From Haemonchus contortus (taxonomy: Eukaryota > Nematoda > Chromadorea > Rhabditida > Trichostrongylidae): a DNA stretch of 64,000 nt. A model generated the notes under the pieces. It was not told where the DNA came from, did no database searches, and saw nothing but the letters and a program-made list of their open reading frames with translations. Where the stretch lies: contig LS997563.1 of the NCBI GenBank assembly GCA_000469685.2, forward strand, positions 4,537,281-4,601,280, given 5' to 3'. Position 1 is the first letter of the stretch. Every line of letters starts with the position of its first letter. Positions 33,736 through 48,326 of this stretch are shown in pieces. The translations under genes and the position numbers were made by a program.

Positions 33736-36300
33736 GGAAGTTGAAAACAAGGTCCTGGACGACCCGATGATTTTTATTTACGCTTATTGTTATTTGCTTG
33801 TCCACAATTATGGGATAACTGGACAGTTTTGTTTTTGCATAATTGAAATCAACAGAAAGGGCGTAGTAAGCTAGTTTTTTTTCCAAGTTCCCTCAGGGCA
33901 TACCCCTCGTTCTTCTTAACTCTGTGCTTACTTTTACTACTACATTCCGACTAGAATGTTTGTGGTGCACCTCGTTTATCCGACGAACCACCTAACTGCA
34001 ACCAGCCTAACCTACCAGTTCAATGATTCTAGGTTTCCCTTCTGACTGTCTAACGCTTTCGCACTTTTCTCTACCGCATAGAATAGGGAAACTGCTCTGA
34101 ACTGACAGCTCTGACTACTCTACTACCTTTTCCGAAAGAATAATTTGTGAACCATAACAAAAAAAGATAAAAAGTTTTTCGTTCACTTTGAAACCATTCA
34201 CCTTTTGTCTTTTCGTTTTCCCTCCTCATTTTCATAGCTTTTCGGTATCAACTGCAAAGTAGAAAAGCCAGTAGCACATGCTTTTGCTTCTTTATCCAGA
34301 TATTTTGTTGTTCTCGTTTTCCCGTGGCTGACGGGCTGCTCACATCTTTCTCTTCACTTTCGAAGGATACAGGCCTCTCTAGAGGTGTCGTGGGTATTCT
34401 TGGTAATGAATACTGGTACATGGCAACCAACGTTTTTCCTGATCAGATGACAAGTATGCTTGACTCCTTGCAATCACGCGCGAGTTGAACCCGATGGTTC
34501 AACTTTGCTTGAAATCAGGCCATATCTCTTTTAGTTTGGTCTTTAGATTTGTCGAAGTGGAAAGACGGCCAATTTATGTAAATAAATTGACTGCCTTTCC
34601 AAATACATAAATAAATAGATCTTCTGCCGGGAATTTTCTATGGGAACGCTTCCGTCTCAGATGCTTTTGTTGAGCATAAAAACGGATTTGTTCGAATCTT
34701 CTCCCTTTTCATGGAAGCATCATATCCTGTGAGAGCCATTAGATCCGAAAAGCAGCCCAATAAGGGAAACACTGCCCCAAAAGATTTCTATCGATCTAAT
34801 TCTTTTGGTTTGTAGAAAAATTCCAGTAAACTACATAAAAGACCTCTTTACCCATTCGAAAATTTGTCTCGCCCTCCTTTCTGTATCTTTCAAGCCGATT
34901 TTATTTCCTGGTGTTCCACGAAATCTATCTAATAGCATTGAAATAAACGACGGTGCGTCATTAGGTCATGACGCGAATTCGTCACACGCGGTCAACGACA
35001 ACACGACGCGTTGAAGATTGCAAGCATCTCACCACGGTGTAAATTGATCCATCGCGCGTAGTATAAACATCTCTAATTGAGTTCACGCCTTGACCTACCG
35101 ATACAGATCTAGTAACTTCAGAAGGCTCCGTGGTCAAGGAGAACACCGATTTCGTCCTTTGACGATATTCTGCTGATGACGTTCATTGCTATAATAGATA
35201 TGATAGGTCTGATATGATTTCTACTGTAGTGGCCCCTTATGGTACTTCTCGTTCTTTCCGAGATGGCGAGAATCTACTTTTCTCTGCAGGGAATCGATCC
35301 TCTTAGCATTTTTCCTTCACTTTGATTTAGCATTTGCATCTATATACTGAAATGTAGTCATTAGCAAAAGTTCCCAGACGGAAATGCCGTGTTGAGAGGG
35401 AAGGGGCGGGGCTAAAACAGAAGCTCATCGAGCATTTTTGCGTTCCCGTTGCCGAATACCGTCTGAGCTGTTGAGGCCGTTCATCTCTCCGTGTCCGTCT
35501 GAATCCATCCAGGAGGTCGCAAGCTTAATCGGGCCCAGTAGGCCTTAGATCAAAGTTGCGACCTTCTGATCAGGCTTAGCCAGCTTCTAGGACATCATTC
35601 AGTCTCTCCTTCTACCACTCAGTTACTTGAGTTCTGATGTGGAAGTTGAGTTTACCTTGCGTTCTCTCATCATTCATGTCTTACTGACTGTTCGTATTCT
35701 CTTTCTGTGATGTCAATTCTTAAGTAAAGGGAGAATTCGATGAAGTGGAGGGCTATATGATATTCATCTAACAGCCAGGAGAACAAAAAGTATCCATTGG
35801 CGGTTTCAGTTTTCAATCGTTTCCCGGCGACTCAGTTTCTCAGTCCTTTTGGCTTAAATCTTTCCCAGGAATCGGCAATCCCGAGATATTCAAGCTTCAA
35901 AGTTTTTTTTCATTTCTCTAATGTTGTTTTTGAGGAATTACGATACTGTGAAGCCGCTTAGTGTGGGTGTGTACTGTGTGTGGAGGGAAGTAAAGCGTCT
36001 AGCACGTCTCACATAACAACAACGGCCCTTCAGAACTTCTTTTTCTTCCATTCCTTGGCAGATGTCAGGTGAAATCCCGAGGCAGTTCAAGTTTTTTTCC
36101 TCATCCCGGATTCCCTATAATTACAGTTAGGTGAAGCACTTGTTTCCTTGATAAGTTGAACTTTTAAAAGTCGATGCCATCACATTCTTCCGGTACTTTT
36201 GGAAACCATTGTTGTGGTCACCCTAGAAAAATCTAATATTGGAGCTTTCTGTAAAATGGGTACCTTTACAAAAGGGAAGAAAACTCGGCGGGGTAATTCC
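33736..36300. other. intergenic, nothing recognised
   Basis: A short inverted pair (AGGAGGTCGCAA / TTGCGACCTTCT, 35513-35567) is the only structure noted. Confidence 0.5.
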
Positions 36301-36301
36301 A

Positions 36302-36545
36302 GATGACTCAGCCAGGCCGTTATTATACAGATGTTTCGAGGATCAGATCCAGGATCGATCTTCGCCTCAGTGTGCCAAGCTTTCCAGCTCTCCCGGACCG
36401 ATTTAGTGGTACCGGAGTCGTCTTGGATGAAAAACACGACCTTGTGAATGAGCTTGTTCCGTGTCATCTGCCTTCCGGACAAAACAACTTTTCAAACGCA
36501 GCCACAATTTTGAATGAAACTCGAAGGCGCGGCTACATCCGGAAA
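36302..36545 (+). repeat. tRNA-derived SINE, old degraded copy
   Basis: GATCAGATCCAGGATCGATC, GTGGTACCGGAGTCGTCTTGGATG and TTTTGAATGAAACTCGAAGGCG follow the family order with many substitutions. Confidence 0.6.
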
Positions 36546-39500
36546 GAAGTCTATCATAAGTGGAGAATCTTTTATCATTCTTAAGCATTCCTTTTCTCGT
36601 TGTAATAAATTGAAGTTGATTGAGTCTTAGGTCATTTTTACTTTAAAGCCTCTCGAATTCTTCAATGTGCTCTTCCGCCGGACGTGGCAATCTTTGACTG
36701 CTGGTTTAATCGTTTCTAGGAGAGCAACGACGAAAAACCTCCACTTTCACTTCTATGAATTGCAGGTGTCTAATGCAAAAAGCCCAAACTTCTCTTTTAA
36801 AAAGCAAATAGCTCGCACTTGTGCTATTAGAACTGAACTTGTAGTGTTTTCAGAGGAAAAATAATCGATTTCAGAAATCTAAAACTTCTCCGTGAACTAA
36901 CTTTGAAAAGAGCAATAGCCTGCTTGTTTGCACAGTCACCAGATAGATAATTGCTTTGTTATGAACTTCAAAATAAAATCCCGGGTTTGTTTTTTATAAT
37001 TTCATTTGTTCACTCTCTGCTTCAACTTTATGCCCTTCTTTCTCTCCCAATGAAAACGATTAACAATTCAAACCGATCAGCTGACGTAACTATTACATCA
37101 CATATAATATTATTACGAGATCTTCGTGAAATTCTTTCCCACAGAAATCTTTGACCATCTTCTCTACAATTTTTTAGATTCACATCCATAACCTAGAAAA
37201 AAAACTACCATCATGGTGAAAAGATGGTGTTTGTTCAGGCATAAAGAACTCATAATAAAAGGCCGCTTAAGTTTCTCAGATTCGGGCGAATCGCCAAAAA
37301 ATGAACGTTCTTCAGCACATGGCAACCTCAGGCCTGGTAAAGGTACAGCTCAAATAATTTTGGTCCAAAGCTCCATTGCAAGGTAAATAACTGAAAAGAT
37401 AGTGCTGGAAAGGTAGCCGAGAAATAGCAAAACCAGGCAAAGTTGCGAATTTTTAAGGATCTTAAATTCGATCGAAATATGGACTTGTTTAGGCACGGTT
37501 GCATGTCATGTGTAAGTGCATAAAAAGGCAGCTATTGTATGCCAAAACGCTGGAAACTGCTTTCCACTATCACCATGGATTAAGTCCCGGGACGATCAGA
37601 TGTTTGAGTTCTTACCATGTGTGCTCCATTGCGAATGTAGCGGCCTCTACAAGATCTATAAAGCACGTCCATCTCCGGGTGTGGCATACAGTTGAGGCAC
37701 TTCTTAAAACGCACTCTATCCGAGCCGTTTTCCGGCCCTACAGCTCCCACTTGGCGTGTTTGAAGAGTTCAGATTCATCTCAGGAGGAAACCCCGTACAC
37801 TATGTTTGTGGTGAACTGTATTTCCAGGTTTTACTTATGAAAGACTTTGGATGTGGAAGACGTACAGTCAGGCTTCGCTTACGACCATTATGCTGAACAT
37901 CCACAAATTGTTTCGATCCCTTCCTCCCACTCTGTTGGATCCGTACCGACTGACTTACAGAATGATGTAGCAAAAAGTGCTCACTTAGGGTAATAATTTA
38001 TGCATAGAATTGGTAGCTATCAGGAAATGTATCTCGTCTTCATTCGGAGCTTTTTATGGAGTGTAGAAGGGCATGGTAATCCACCAGCTTCCTCGCCCAT
38101 CTCCCCTTCTCGCAGTCTGGGGGGCATGGTTATCTACTAGCCTCCTACCCATTCTCAACTTTTCGCCCCCTACCCCATCTCGAAGATCAACGAATTCTTC
38201 AGAATTGAATGTCCGCAGATTACGAATAGTGATCTCTGCGCCGTGCTGATTTTTTTATTGCATTTATCAAGAGTAACTTCGTCGAGAAAAGGTAGTTCCC
38301 TTCAATCCCTACTGCCATTCCATGGAAGTGCACTGCTTTTGGAGGTTCAGGCAGCAAACTAATTTGATTTGACTAGTTCTTTTGATAGGAATGATTCTGC
38401 TTTTGCTCAGTTTTCGCTATGCCAGACCCTCATTCACTTTGCAAACAAATGAGTTTGGCACATAATCGAGAATTTGAAATGTTCAGATTTAAAATGGTTT
38501 CATTTCTCTAATGCTTCATCGAAATTCAGTTTGGGACATGGACATTTCATTCATTTATATCTTTTACACTTGGATTCGTATGCTCAACGGCATTGAGTGT
38601 GCACGTCATCATTGATATTCTCATCGGTTTTTAGTTGTTTATCTGTTTATCTGATAGTTACCTTAAAACCAAACTTGATGGCTAATTGTGCTATGGGTAC
38701 CTCTACAACAAGTGAATAATCAGTCCGCAAATCATTCCTGCGACTGTGAAAATTTCGAGGATCGTATGGATGCTTTCAGAGTAGTGCGGTGAGCGATGAG
38801 CGTTGAGCGTCAGCGTTAAGGTCTGCCCCGCGGCTGGCGTGTTCGCGTTGGAGCATGTTATTTTTCAATCGGAGCTGCGTGGAATTCTTCTGTAACGATA
38901 CACTTTCGTCGCCTTATACCATAGTAGTCAAAGAAAAAGTTGATACCGTTTTTCTACTTTCGCAATGTTCAGGATGCCAAACGTTTTGTGCTATCACTGC
39001 GATTTCAAAAGCATCATGAGGAAATAGGATTCCTCTACGAGTTTATCCCATGATAAATTGAATTTGTAAAGGCTAAATTCGACGCATGCCCTATAGTAGC
39101 CCCAGGAAATCCTATTATGTTTGAAGAAAGGATCCGAACTTTCTATTGACAGCGTTCCCAACGGATGTCTTCTTTTGAACATTCTATTGAAATCACTGTC
39201 CATCACTCCTTATCTGGCTCTATGCCAGCTCTTTTCATTAATAAAAGTTTCCTGTTGCCTTTTCTTCGTCTATGTAATCCTCATGTTTCACTAGACCGCT
39301 CTTCCTATTCATAGTTTTCCACTCAGTGGTATTTTTGACACCTTCATTAACTATGCAACTGGTCACTCTATTCATGCAGACACTGACAAAGGGCAATAGG
39401 CTCTTTTGCCGCTTCCACTGCCCATGATCAAAGTTATTTCCGCTGAAATAAGCATCACTCCATGTTCATTGCGCCTCACTCCTAAAAAATGAAACTCTTA

Positions 39501-39587
39501 CATATACGCCAACTCATAGAGGTTTTACCACGAACTTCATATGGTCATCAATACACTACATTTACTACAAATAATGTATACTTGAGG
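36546..39587. other. intergenic, nothing recognised
   Basis: A diverged direct repeat of about 55 bp lies at 38068-38175 (GGGCATGGTAATCCACCAGC... / GGGCATGGTTATCTACTAGC...). No gene is seen. Confidence 0.5.
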
Positions 39588-39835
39588 CGGAGGCGAAGTA
39601 GTGTCAGGTGGCGCACTGCCACACAAGCATGGTCATGGGTTCGATTCCGGATCGATATCCGCTTAGGCCAACCGAGCCTTCCATCCCTCCGGGGTCTGTT
39701 AATTGGTACCAGGCTCGTCTGGGAGAATGGAAACACTGACTTGTACAACGATTGGTCATCGCCATTGTAGAGGCTATATACGCATTCAATACGCACTACG
39801 ATTCTGAATGGAATTTGGTGGAGCATCCCTAACAT
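39588..39835 (+). repeat. tRNA-derived SINE, well preserved
   Basis: The pol III A-box region (GCGAAGTAGTGTCAGGTGG) and B-box (GGTTCGATTCC) are present in the head. The body has GGGGTCTGTTAATTGGTACC and CGTCTGGGAGAATGG; the 3' end is CGATTCTGAATGG. Confidence 0.85.
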
Positions 39836-42800
39836 GGGATCGGCTTACCTCCGACCCCAAGCTTGAGACTTGAGAATGTACATATACTTAAATCCTCTGG
39901 GCTGTACAAATGCGTGGAGCAACGCAAATGAAACTGATCGAAGTCGGACGCTTGCCTTTTTTTTTGCTGTTTTACCGATTCCCCTTTTTTTCCTACCTAC
40001 TGTGGTCCCCTTTGTCAACTTCTACACAATGAGTCGCTTTTACGTCATGTAGTAGATAGAAGTACAAAGTGTTCGCAAAAATTTGACGAATATAGGGCTT
40101 CTACTCGTGTTGAGTGACTTTAAACTACTAGGCAAATGCATATGCATTTTCACATATGCATGTGGTGGCACAAATGTCTGTAAAGGACCTATATATGTTG
40201 TATGTGGTCTAAAGGTCCCATCTGGTGCACCTTTTGCAGAACATTACACTATGTATGCAGATTTGCTATCGACATTTTGAGCTGTTAAAATATGAGCCAT
40301 TCGTGGCTTGGCTACTAATGGGTACATGTCTCGCTAGTCATGCAACGTGCTGGTAACTGACTCCCCCTAATGAGAATGTTACATGTTTCCCTAATCTCAG
40401 AGTTGTGAATGTGCTTTATAATGAGTTTTCTTGAGAAGCCGAAAAAGGTTTGGGTACTTTCATTTCTAAACTTGGCTTTTAATAGATAAATAGTACGAAA
40501 AGTTAGGGAGTGCTCTGTTCTTTCAAAAGGGCAGTTCATGATAATTTTTGAGGTATTTAGTTTCAGAAAAAAATGAAAATGATTGTCTGGAAGAGAGCAA
40601 ACCTTACAAAAGTCAGCTATGTAGGAAATATGAGGCTTTAAAAATGATCAGGAGTTGGACGACAAGGTGATGACAAAAGACATGGAAGGGTTATTTGTAC
40701 GAGCTGTCCAATTGCGTATGCCATTTCGTGCTGCTTCCTACAGTAAGTCTCCTGCGTGCAACGTGTGCGTCTCGGTGCCAATGGTACAACCTCTAGAGCC
40801 TCTACAACGCCGTAAGGAATAGTCCACCTTAGGTGTGTACGTCGGCTAAGCCGATTTTGGGGCCCTTATTAAGCCCTACCCACGCCATTTTTCTACCCAA
40901 GAGCGCCCCTTGTGCTATTTTTATTGGTCAAATGTCCATTCTGAAGAGAAATTTCAAGACCCATTCTCATCGTGTATTGGGCCTTCGGAATGAACCGTCC
41001 AATCCTTACCCCATCAAAGTCAAGAGCGTGAGGGCATTCATTTGGTTCTTTGTTCAAGATGGATAGATCCAAAAATCTGATTTATTTATTTTTTTGGATT
41101 CATTTATTTGGATTCATTTTGTTCTTGAAATTGAATGTGAGGGCTTACCTCCAGGCCATTGAAGAGATTGCTTCATTTATATTATGTGAGCCAAATCAAA
41201 TTTAATGAAGTGCTAACCTCATTTACAGAAAAATTGTCGGAAAAAGACCTGAGCCCAATATTCTTATTCTCAATTAGAAATGCTCCGTCCATTTTCAGCT
41301 TCAAAAGGGCATTTAATAATCTCATAGCAGCTCTTCTCGAGAAATCGGGGGAGAACTCAATCTAACCGGCCCTCTATTTTTTTCAACCCTCAGAGAAAAC
41401 TCTCACCATTGTAGCAAGTTCAGGGAGATCCCGACCTTTGTGTCCATCAAAGGAATTCTGACTCCCAATCGCCCTTCTACTATTGGTGAACATTGTGGGC
41501 ACCTGGACAATCCTTTTTGTTGTATCTTTTGTTGGGCTTTTTTTACCTGATCTTTGACAATACCCTTTATCCCATCCCCTTTTATTCATATATCTTTCAT
41601 ATAACTTTTTTCACCCAATTTTTGACAATACACTTTGCAAATGCCATCCCAACAGCTGTTGTTCCAGCTGGCGGTGAATCTGAAAATCGGATTTTCCCGA
41701 TGTCCCGATTTGGTAACATTAATACTTGCTGATCGCGATGACTAATGCTTGTTTTTAATTCCTTAATGTTTTCTTCAGCAGACATACTGACAACATTTGA
41801 CAGTTTTGTGGCTACATACGGCAGCTCCGAATCATAACAAGTCGTGGAGTTCGAGCTCCTACACTAACTTTTTCGAATCGCTGTAATTCCGCACATTTTT
41901 GAACAATCATTATTTTTCCTATAACTTTGAAATCTTTTCAAAACCCTTATGGGTTGATAATGACTATAGGCGTTACATCATTAATCAATCCTTTTCGGAA
42001 TCTACCGTTAGCAAAGACCTTAAGAGGTAGAACTTTTCTCTGCTCCTCTGAAATCAACTCAATCGCCTGCATTTCAGAGTAACTGTCACTATGCCACCAT
42101 TTTTGTTAATCACCTTCTCTAATCATAGCCCTTGTTGTTGGAAATGAGCCGAAGCATATCCCTCCGATGAACGTAATAATATTCCACCTTTGTACTCATT
42201 TCCGTTCAGTTCCAACAGCTTAATTCACTCTTTCTTGCCTCATCCTTCTTCTTTTCTATCGACTGCCATTCCATTAGCATGCAGATGAAGTAGCAGTCAG
42301 TGGGGCCGCTAACCTATCCGGGTACCAAATCTCAAGCTGATAGCCATTCTGAGCTGGAGTAAAGGATACTCTGCATCAGTCAGTCGTATTTTTGGTATAC
42401 CTGTTCGACCTCTATTCAAGGGTTAAGGGGGTTTGAATGCATTTTGACTCTACAGAATCAATGGCAAGGATCAGCCTATAAATATATCGGTAGCAGCAGT
42501 TTCGTACAGGTTCAGTAGAGCCCTGAGAAAGCTCAACTGGCTCTGAGGTCAGAGCCGACTTAGTCTTTCACAGAATCTACCGACCCCGTATTGTCGACCC
42601 AGTTGCTCAAGTCCATTGAATGTATGAACATGAATTCAAAGGGCAGTGTGATTTCGGAAGGAAATCGAATGCATGGCGCTTTCCAAGCAATTTCTTCTTA
42701 ATTGCTGGTAGCTTGTGTATCATGCTAGAAACTACATCATTCGTTCATGTGAAAGGATTTTGTTCACCTTTGCCTCAACACTCACCACCTCAATGCAGGG

Positions 42801-44514
42801 CTTTGGGGATTTCTTGGCGCAGCCATTAGTAACTCAATGCACTCAACGTTTTATTCCATAACTAGTTCTGGACTATTTCAATAGCCCCTTCATCCTTTAT
42901 GAGAAAAAAAATCATGAATACAATTTTTTCCTCCCACAGCAGCAGTTTCCCATGTCGGTCGTCGTACTCAAATCTTGTATGGTGGACTTATTTCACAATC
43001 GGGAATGTTTCCAGACGATAGGGTACAAGGGGAGAATTTACACCCACACAACTTGATTTACTCTGAATGTCGTCATATTTTCTTGTTTTGAAATGTAATA
43101 TCCTCTGATGTCAGTCAAAGCCGATCTATTGTGGATTAACGAAATCGGATATCACCAGTTATCCGTCCATACTCGAAAGTGTTCTCATTTTCTCTTTATT
43201 CCTATTGATTATGATCGTCGGCAGAGGTTTCGCTGTTGCTGCTCATACTAACCTATGATTATACGAAATTACCATGGTTAGGTCCAGCTATCCATCTCAG
43301 TGAAGCATTGTTTTCATGAGTTTCGAGCTCCTGATCTCAGAGCTTCCCCGATTTCGCATTTCCATGCTTCAATCAGACTTCATTCCTTTCGTAATTCTGG
43401 TATATTCTTGCCTTCACGATTTCTCCACTCTTCATCTTTCCTAATTGATTTTCAGGTAGAACCATCACAGTTTTGAGCTGTGCAAAGATACAGTAATTTA
43501 CCGACTGAGTGGGACTTCCAATGTATAATAGCTTCTTTGAGAGCAGTTCTTAGCGTTGCCAATCAACGGTGCCATCGTGTTGCTCGTCCCAAAGAACTAT
43601 TGTAAGCTTTCTTCGATAAGGACACACCACTAGTAAGCTTTTTTGAATAAGTCGCATAATAAGTAAGCCTTTTCCGAAATTCGACCTGAAAAATGACGGA
43701 CGTCCCTATGACGTTGGCGTTTAACAGCTTCAGCTCATGTTGAGCCACCAGAACGGCCATAGTCATCAGTACGGATACGGTGGGAAAGCCGAAGTGGTTA
43801 GGCTTCGTTATAAAAGGATTTCGCCATCCTTCCCAGAGTCTGGAAACAGCTCCATGTTTTCGGTAGGCAAAGGGGGCAGAAGCCGAGTACGTACCGTTAC
43901 GAATGGACGGCTGATGCCAGAGCCACCAGGCCGTCAATTTGTGTGGTCGGTTAGAAAAGATAGTGGACAGTACTCTAAGTTCTGAATATTTTCAATGATT
44001 TTAGATCTTGAACTCTGAGAAGTGATTTACCACCCTGTAACAAGGTGTCTCGATATTTTATATATTTGAGTTTCTTTGATGTTTCCACATGGCTTACATT
44101 GAAAGCTCTTTCTATACATGTAATCAGGACATCACTAATTACCATTCCCATTGTTGTTGCTTCAACTTCTTTTCTCATCCATTTCTCATGGAATACTTAA
44201 GAAATGGTGTCCGATGTATACAAAGGGTCTCATTAAAGCCCATTATCATACGCTTTCCTATGAATACAACGTCATTTTCGAAGACGAAAACTCTGTTCTG
44301 AGAGCTAGCTCTGAGGTTCTAGAGCATGAGAAGGAGCATGGCTCAAGAGCTGAGGTGCTTCCTCTCTTCTACTACCAGACTTACCTTTTACTTGATACTT
44401 TTCATTTGCAATAAGCTTGTTTGGACAGTAAAAAGTTTCACTAGAGCCTCGAAGAAGAATAGTGGTGTTTTCTATCCCAGAACAAAGTATAAAAGTCCTT
44501 TGACGCTCACAATT
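39836..44514. other. intergenic, repeats only
   Basis: 40515-40790 resembles the dispersed repeat at 22500-22757. A 124-codon minus-strand frame (43563-43937) has no start context, family or paralog and is not called. Confidence 0.45.
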
Positions 44515-44780
44515 CCGTTTCAGGGATGCGCTCCGCATTCGATTCAAATTCAGATTCGTAGTGACGTATTGAATACGTATGTGGCCTATACAGTGACTTG
44601 CGGTGGCTAGCCGGTGTACAAGTCAGCGCTTTTATCCTCCCGGACGAGTGTGGTACCAACTGAACGACCCCGGAAGAATGAAACGCTTGGTTGGCCTGGG
44701 CGAATATCGATCCAGGATTCGATTCACAGACCATAAGTGTGGGTGTGCCACTTGCCCCCACACCTCCTCCACTCATGTCG
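44515..44780 (-). repeat. tRNA-derived SINE
   Basis: Reverse orientation, running from GGATGCGCTCCGCATTCGA to the head with CACCTCC. The body landmark GGTTGGCCTGGGCGAATATC is clear. Confidence 0.85.
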
Positions 44781-45490
44781 CTCTAGTTGTTTTGTGTTAC
44801 TGCCATTTTTTCTCAGAATCCGTTGAGGTCCTTAAATATAACTCCAGTTATTGTAGTTCAAAAGGAAATATTTAGATAGCTCCAGCTCTCCAGCCAGCGT
44901 AGGACATCAGTCTTATCCCATCTCCAGGACAACTTCTTTCTCAGATCACCATTAGTGCTGAGAGCTTATGCGAAGGCTACAAATCGCCCTTTCTACTTGT
45001 TGGAACTGCTTAATGTGTGACAAGAATCTTGATATCGTTATGTCATGTATCCCCTTTCGAAAAGTTATTATCCGCTTATTCGAGATTTTCGAATAAGTTC
45101 GTCAGATGATTTGTTGAATCGAATCACTCTCGTGTATCATAGTGAATCGCTTTGAAGCGAAAAAAGTACTGCCATGATGGATGTGACCAATTTTCAGATA
45201 GGCGGCGTCCACCCAACGTTGCTTCTGCCTCGGCAGTATAGTCTTTCAGATCACTGTTAGGATAAGTGTTTCTGACGCTTCTCGTACAACAGAGCAGTTC
45301 CAAAAAATTGGTCTGATTTGGGCTGAGGACCGATCTATAATACTTACCAATTCGTTGATCCACACTGGGATACGCTTTGCACAGTCTCCTTATCTCTGTT
45401 CAGTAGCTTACATTTGTCCCATCCGGTGACTCTACAATTGTCCTAATAGCGCTGTTAGTTAATTCATGAACAAAGAATAAGAATATCGGG

Positions 45491-45625
45491 TCAGAAAAAA
45501 TTCCAAGCTGGTGCTTTCAACAACCCAAACGGGTCTCGTGCACACTGAACATTTACTGACACAGCAGTGTGCCAGTAAACGTTCGGTCTGTGCGAGTAGC
45601 ACCAGCTAGGAATTTTTTTCAGTCT
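45491..45625. repeat. 135-bp hairpin element
   Basis: The outer arms CAGAAAAAATTCCAAGCTGG and the complement of CAGCTAGGAATTTTTTTC pair. The inner arms CTCGTGCACACTGAACATTT and the complement of AACGTTCGGTCTGTGCGAG also pair. The loop is small (ACACAGCAGTGTG). Confidence 0.75.
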
Positions 45626-46559
45626 AAAATTTTATTTAAGCTCGTTTCTTCAAGAGCGCATCATGGAATATCTACTTTGAAGGTTGAATTTCTGCCCACC
45701 TGACTTCATTAATTGCTCCTTTTTTCTCAATCCTTGGCTTACTGCTTCCTCGCCTACACTTCCTATTCGTCACCTCCTCTACGGTCGCAAGGAAGTCAGT
45801 GACTCGAACATCAGAAAGTACTGGGGACCCAGAAGGACGAAGGGACCGGGAAATCACGTTTTATTATTATATAATGCCTTTTGAGGTTCATCGGTGACAT
45901 CTATAAACATTCAAGGTGCTTTGAGCGTAAACGCTCCGAATTGGGAAAATGACCTTAGTTTGTGTATTAGTTTATTTATATAATTATTTACTTACTTCTT
46001 ATGCGCCCAGTGCGGTATTGTAATGCTATCAAACGAATAAATAATAAGTTAGTGATATGGTATAATTTTGAATTCGGGTTTTTCATGCTGGCCAATAGAA
46101 TATTAGTCAGTGGGTAGTTTTTTTGGAGTTTTCCTACTCAATTGCAAATATACCCATGTATTGTGACATAGAAGTGAGAGTAAGAATAGCGAATATAAAT
46201 CTTTCAGCCCGTTCACCGCCCTAAATGGCACATACACCCTAATTTGCATCCGTTCCTAGCCATCTATTACGATGACAGCAGATTGCTGCTCTCCTAAACT
46301 AGCAGCAAGAATCTTGTCTCTCCTGCGAAGCAGACGACGTCAATCCTTTTGCAACAAAGAAGAAGCTGATGTCCGACTGCCTTCCCTTCATTTCCAGTTT
46401 TTTTTTTTAGTTTTTACCAAGAAGTAAACCCTAGGTAGTTATTTATTTCTTTTTGTGAGTTTTTCGCTAACGTATCTCAAATTCTGATTTTGTTGCACCA
46501 TAAAAAGTAAAAAAAAGAATTAAATGAAAAAAAAATCGAAGAATACAAAGTCTCCGGAA

Positions 46560-46835
46560 GTTGATTAGTCCCGTCTAAGGGATGCGCCCCGCACTCGACT
46601 CCGATTCAGTATCGTAGTGGTGCATTGAATGCGTATGTGGCCTATACAATTGCTAGCGGTGGCCGGCTGATGTTCAAGTCAATGCTTTTATCCTCTCAGA
46701 CAAGTCTGGAACCAATTAACAGGCCCCGAAGAGATGGAAGGCTTGGTTGGCCTGGGCGGAAATCGATCTGGGAATCGAATCCCTGACCATGCATGAGTGA
46801 AGTGCGCCACTTGCCACTACACCACCTCCGTCTAT
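46560..46835 (-). repeat. tRNA-derived SINE, best-preserved full copy
   Basis: In reverse orientation it starts GAGGTGGTGTAGTGGCAAGTGG (A-box), has GGATTCGATTCCC (B-box) and ends in GTCGAGTGCGGGGCGCATCC. Length is about 275 bp. Confidence 0.88.
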
Positions 46836-48326
46836 AATGAAAATGTTCTGTCATGAATTCATTTCCTTCGCTTTTCCGCTCTAGGAAATTTAATTCTTGA
46901 AAAGACTTCTTGAAAATCTCTTCTGCAAGTTTGTGTAGTTTTTGTTTCAGGGAATTTTTTTTTCGAAAAGTTCATAGATGTTTGGCTAGCTCGTGCAAAT
47001 TCTTACTCGAAACAAATTAATGGGTATTTTTTACATTGGTTATTATTTCTACTTTCTATAATTAGAAGGATCCTCAGGAGCAATTAATCTATGACTTAAT
47101 TGTGTAACCCTTATCCCTTTAGGGATAGTGGGTTGCACTACAGGTTCATACATAGCATAAAATCGCATGTGGGTTCTATAAGCACATTCACAAGTGTTCT
47201 GCTCCAGAGCAATGAAGAATGGGTCCTGAAGGAGATTAAGTGATAGTTGGGATGAAAGTTGTGGAAAATCTTACTTTGAGTTGAGATACTTGGGTGTTCA
47301 TTAGGTCAAGAAACTTTGTGATCAGCTGACCACCACACATCTTACTCATGGCCAAGTCAGGATAGCGAACCACCAGGGTTAAGCATTCCAGGCTGGTGAA
47401 AAAATGTTCAAAACTGCTCAGTTGCCAGATTTTTCTTCACTTTGAATATTCATTCATTTTTCATTTGTTTTTATTTTTTCTTCATCACGATTTTTATTTG
47501 CTTTTTTGTTGTGCACTTAATATTAATTTGTTTTTTTTCTGTTATAATCATTTTTAGCATTAATTCCCTTCGCTGAAATTTTCATACGAAATATTTCCAT
47601 TGAAAACTGATCGATCAATATCGATTGATGATTGATTGACTTACCTTTCGAAAGTGTTGACTTTCGACGTTTTCAGCAAACTTTAATTTAAAATTCAGCA
47701 TATCGCAATTTGAAATATGTACTATTCAAATTTGTTCTCAATCGAATAAATACAAACTACCTATGAAGCCTATTTTTTGTTTCCTTTCTTTTGTTTATCT
47801 TTGTTTTCTTTCTGTTTACCGGCATTGCATTTTCCATAATTCATAGTCTTTCGATATTTGATGACCGCGTTTTTTCGTCTCTGTCGTCGTTTTTTTCATG
47901 AATACAACTAATGGCTGCCTTACGAGATGTTTTCGTTTTTGCTTGTGGACGAGATATGTTTACGTTTCAAAATAAATAAATCAATACATAGCCTGAGATA
48001 TCCTTGTTGATTCCAGCTTATGATGCAAGTCTGAGCATATAGAAAAACGGATTGCTATTGGTCCTCTCTTCAGTTTTCGAATCTCAGTTTTAGCGGAGGA
48101 TTTCTCTTTTTTTCTCTCTCCCTCTCTGACTTCAGTATCCAAATTGAGTCGAAGTCCTGATGAAATATAGACCGTGACTGATATTACTTCTATTGCTATT
48201 GTTTTCCTCGATCCTCTCCTTGTTTGTGTACTTTCGAGAAAGGCTACGGTAGTAAATCATGTTCGACGTGATCTTTTCAAGATGTCTGACATATTACGGT
48301 CATTTTAAATCCTGGCTATATTCCAG
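46836..48326. other. AT-rich intergenic, likely 5' flank of the exon at 48327
   Basis: No gene is seen. The TTTC-rich tracts near 48100 and the ATATTCCAG before 48327 are the only notable features. Confidence 0.45.

Noticed and set aside
39588..39660. Possible functional tRNA genes at SINE heads
   Set aside because: The A/B-boxes are present but stems do not close as a full cloverleaf and the sequence continues into the SINE body.
43563..43937. 124-codon minus-strand frame with a hydrophobic stretch
   Set aside because: No start context, splice site, family or second copy supports it.
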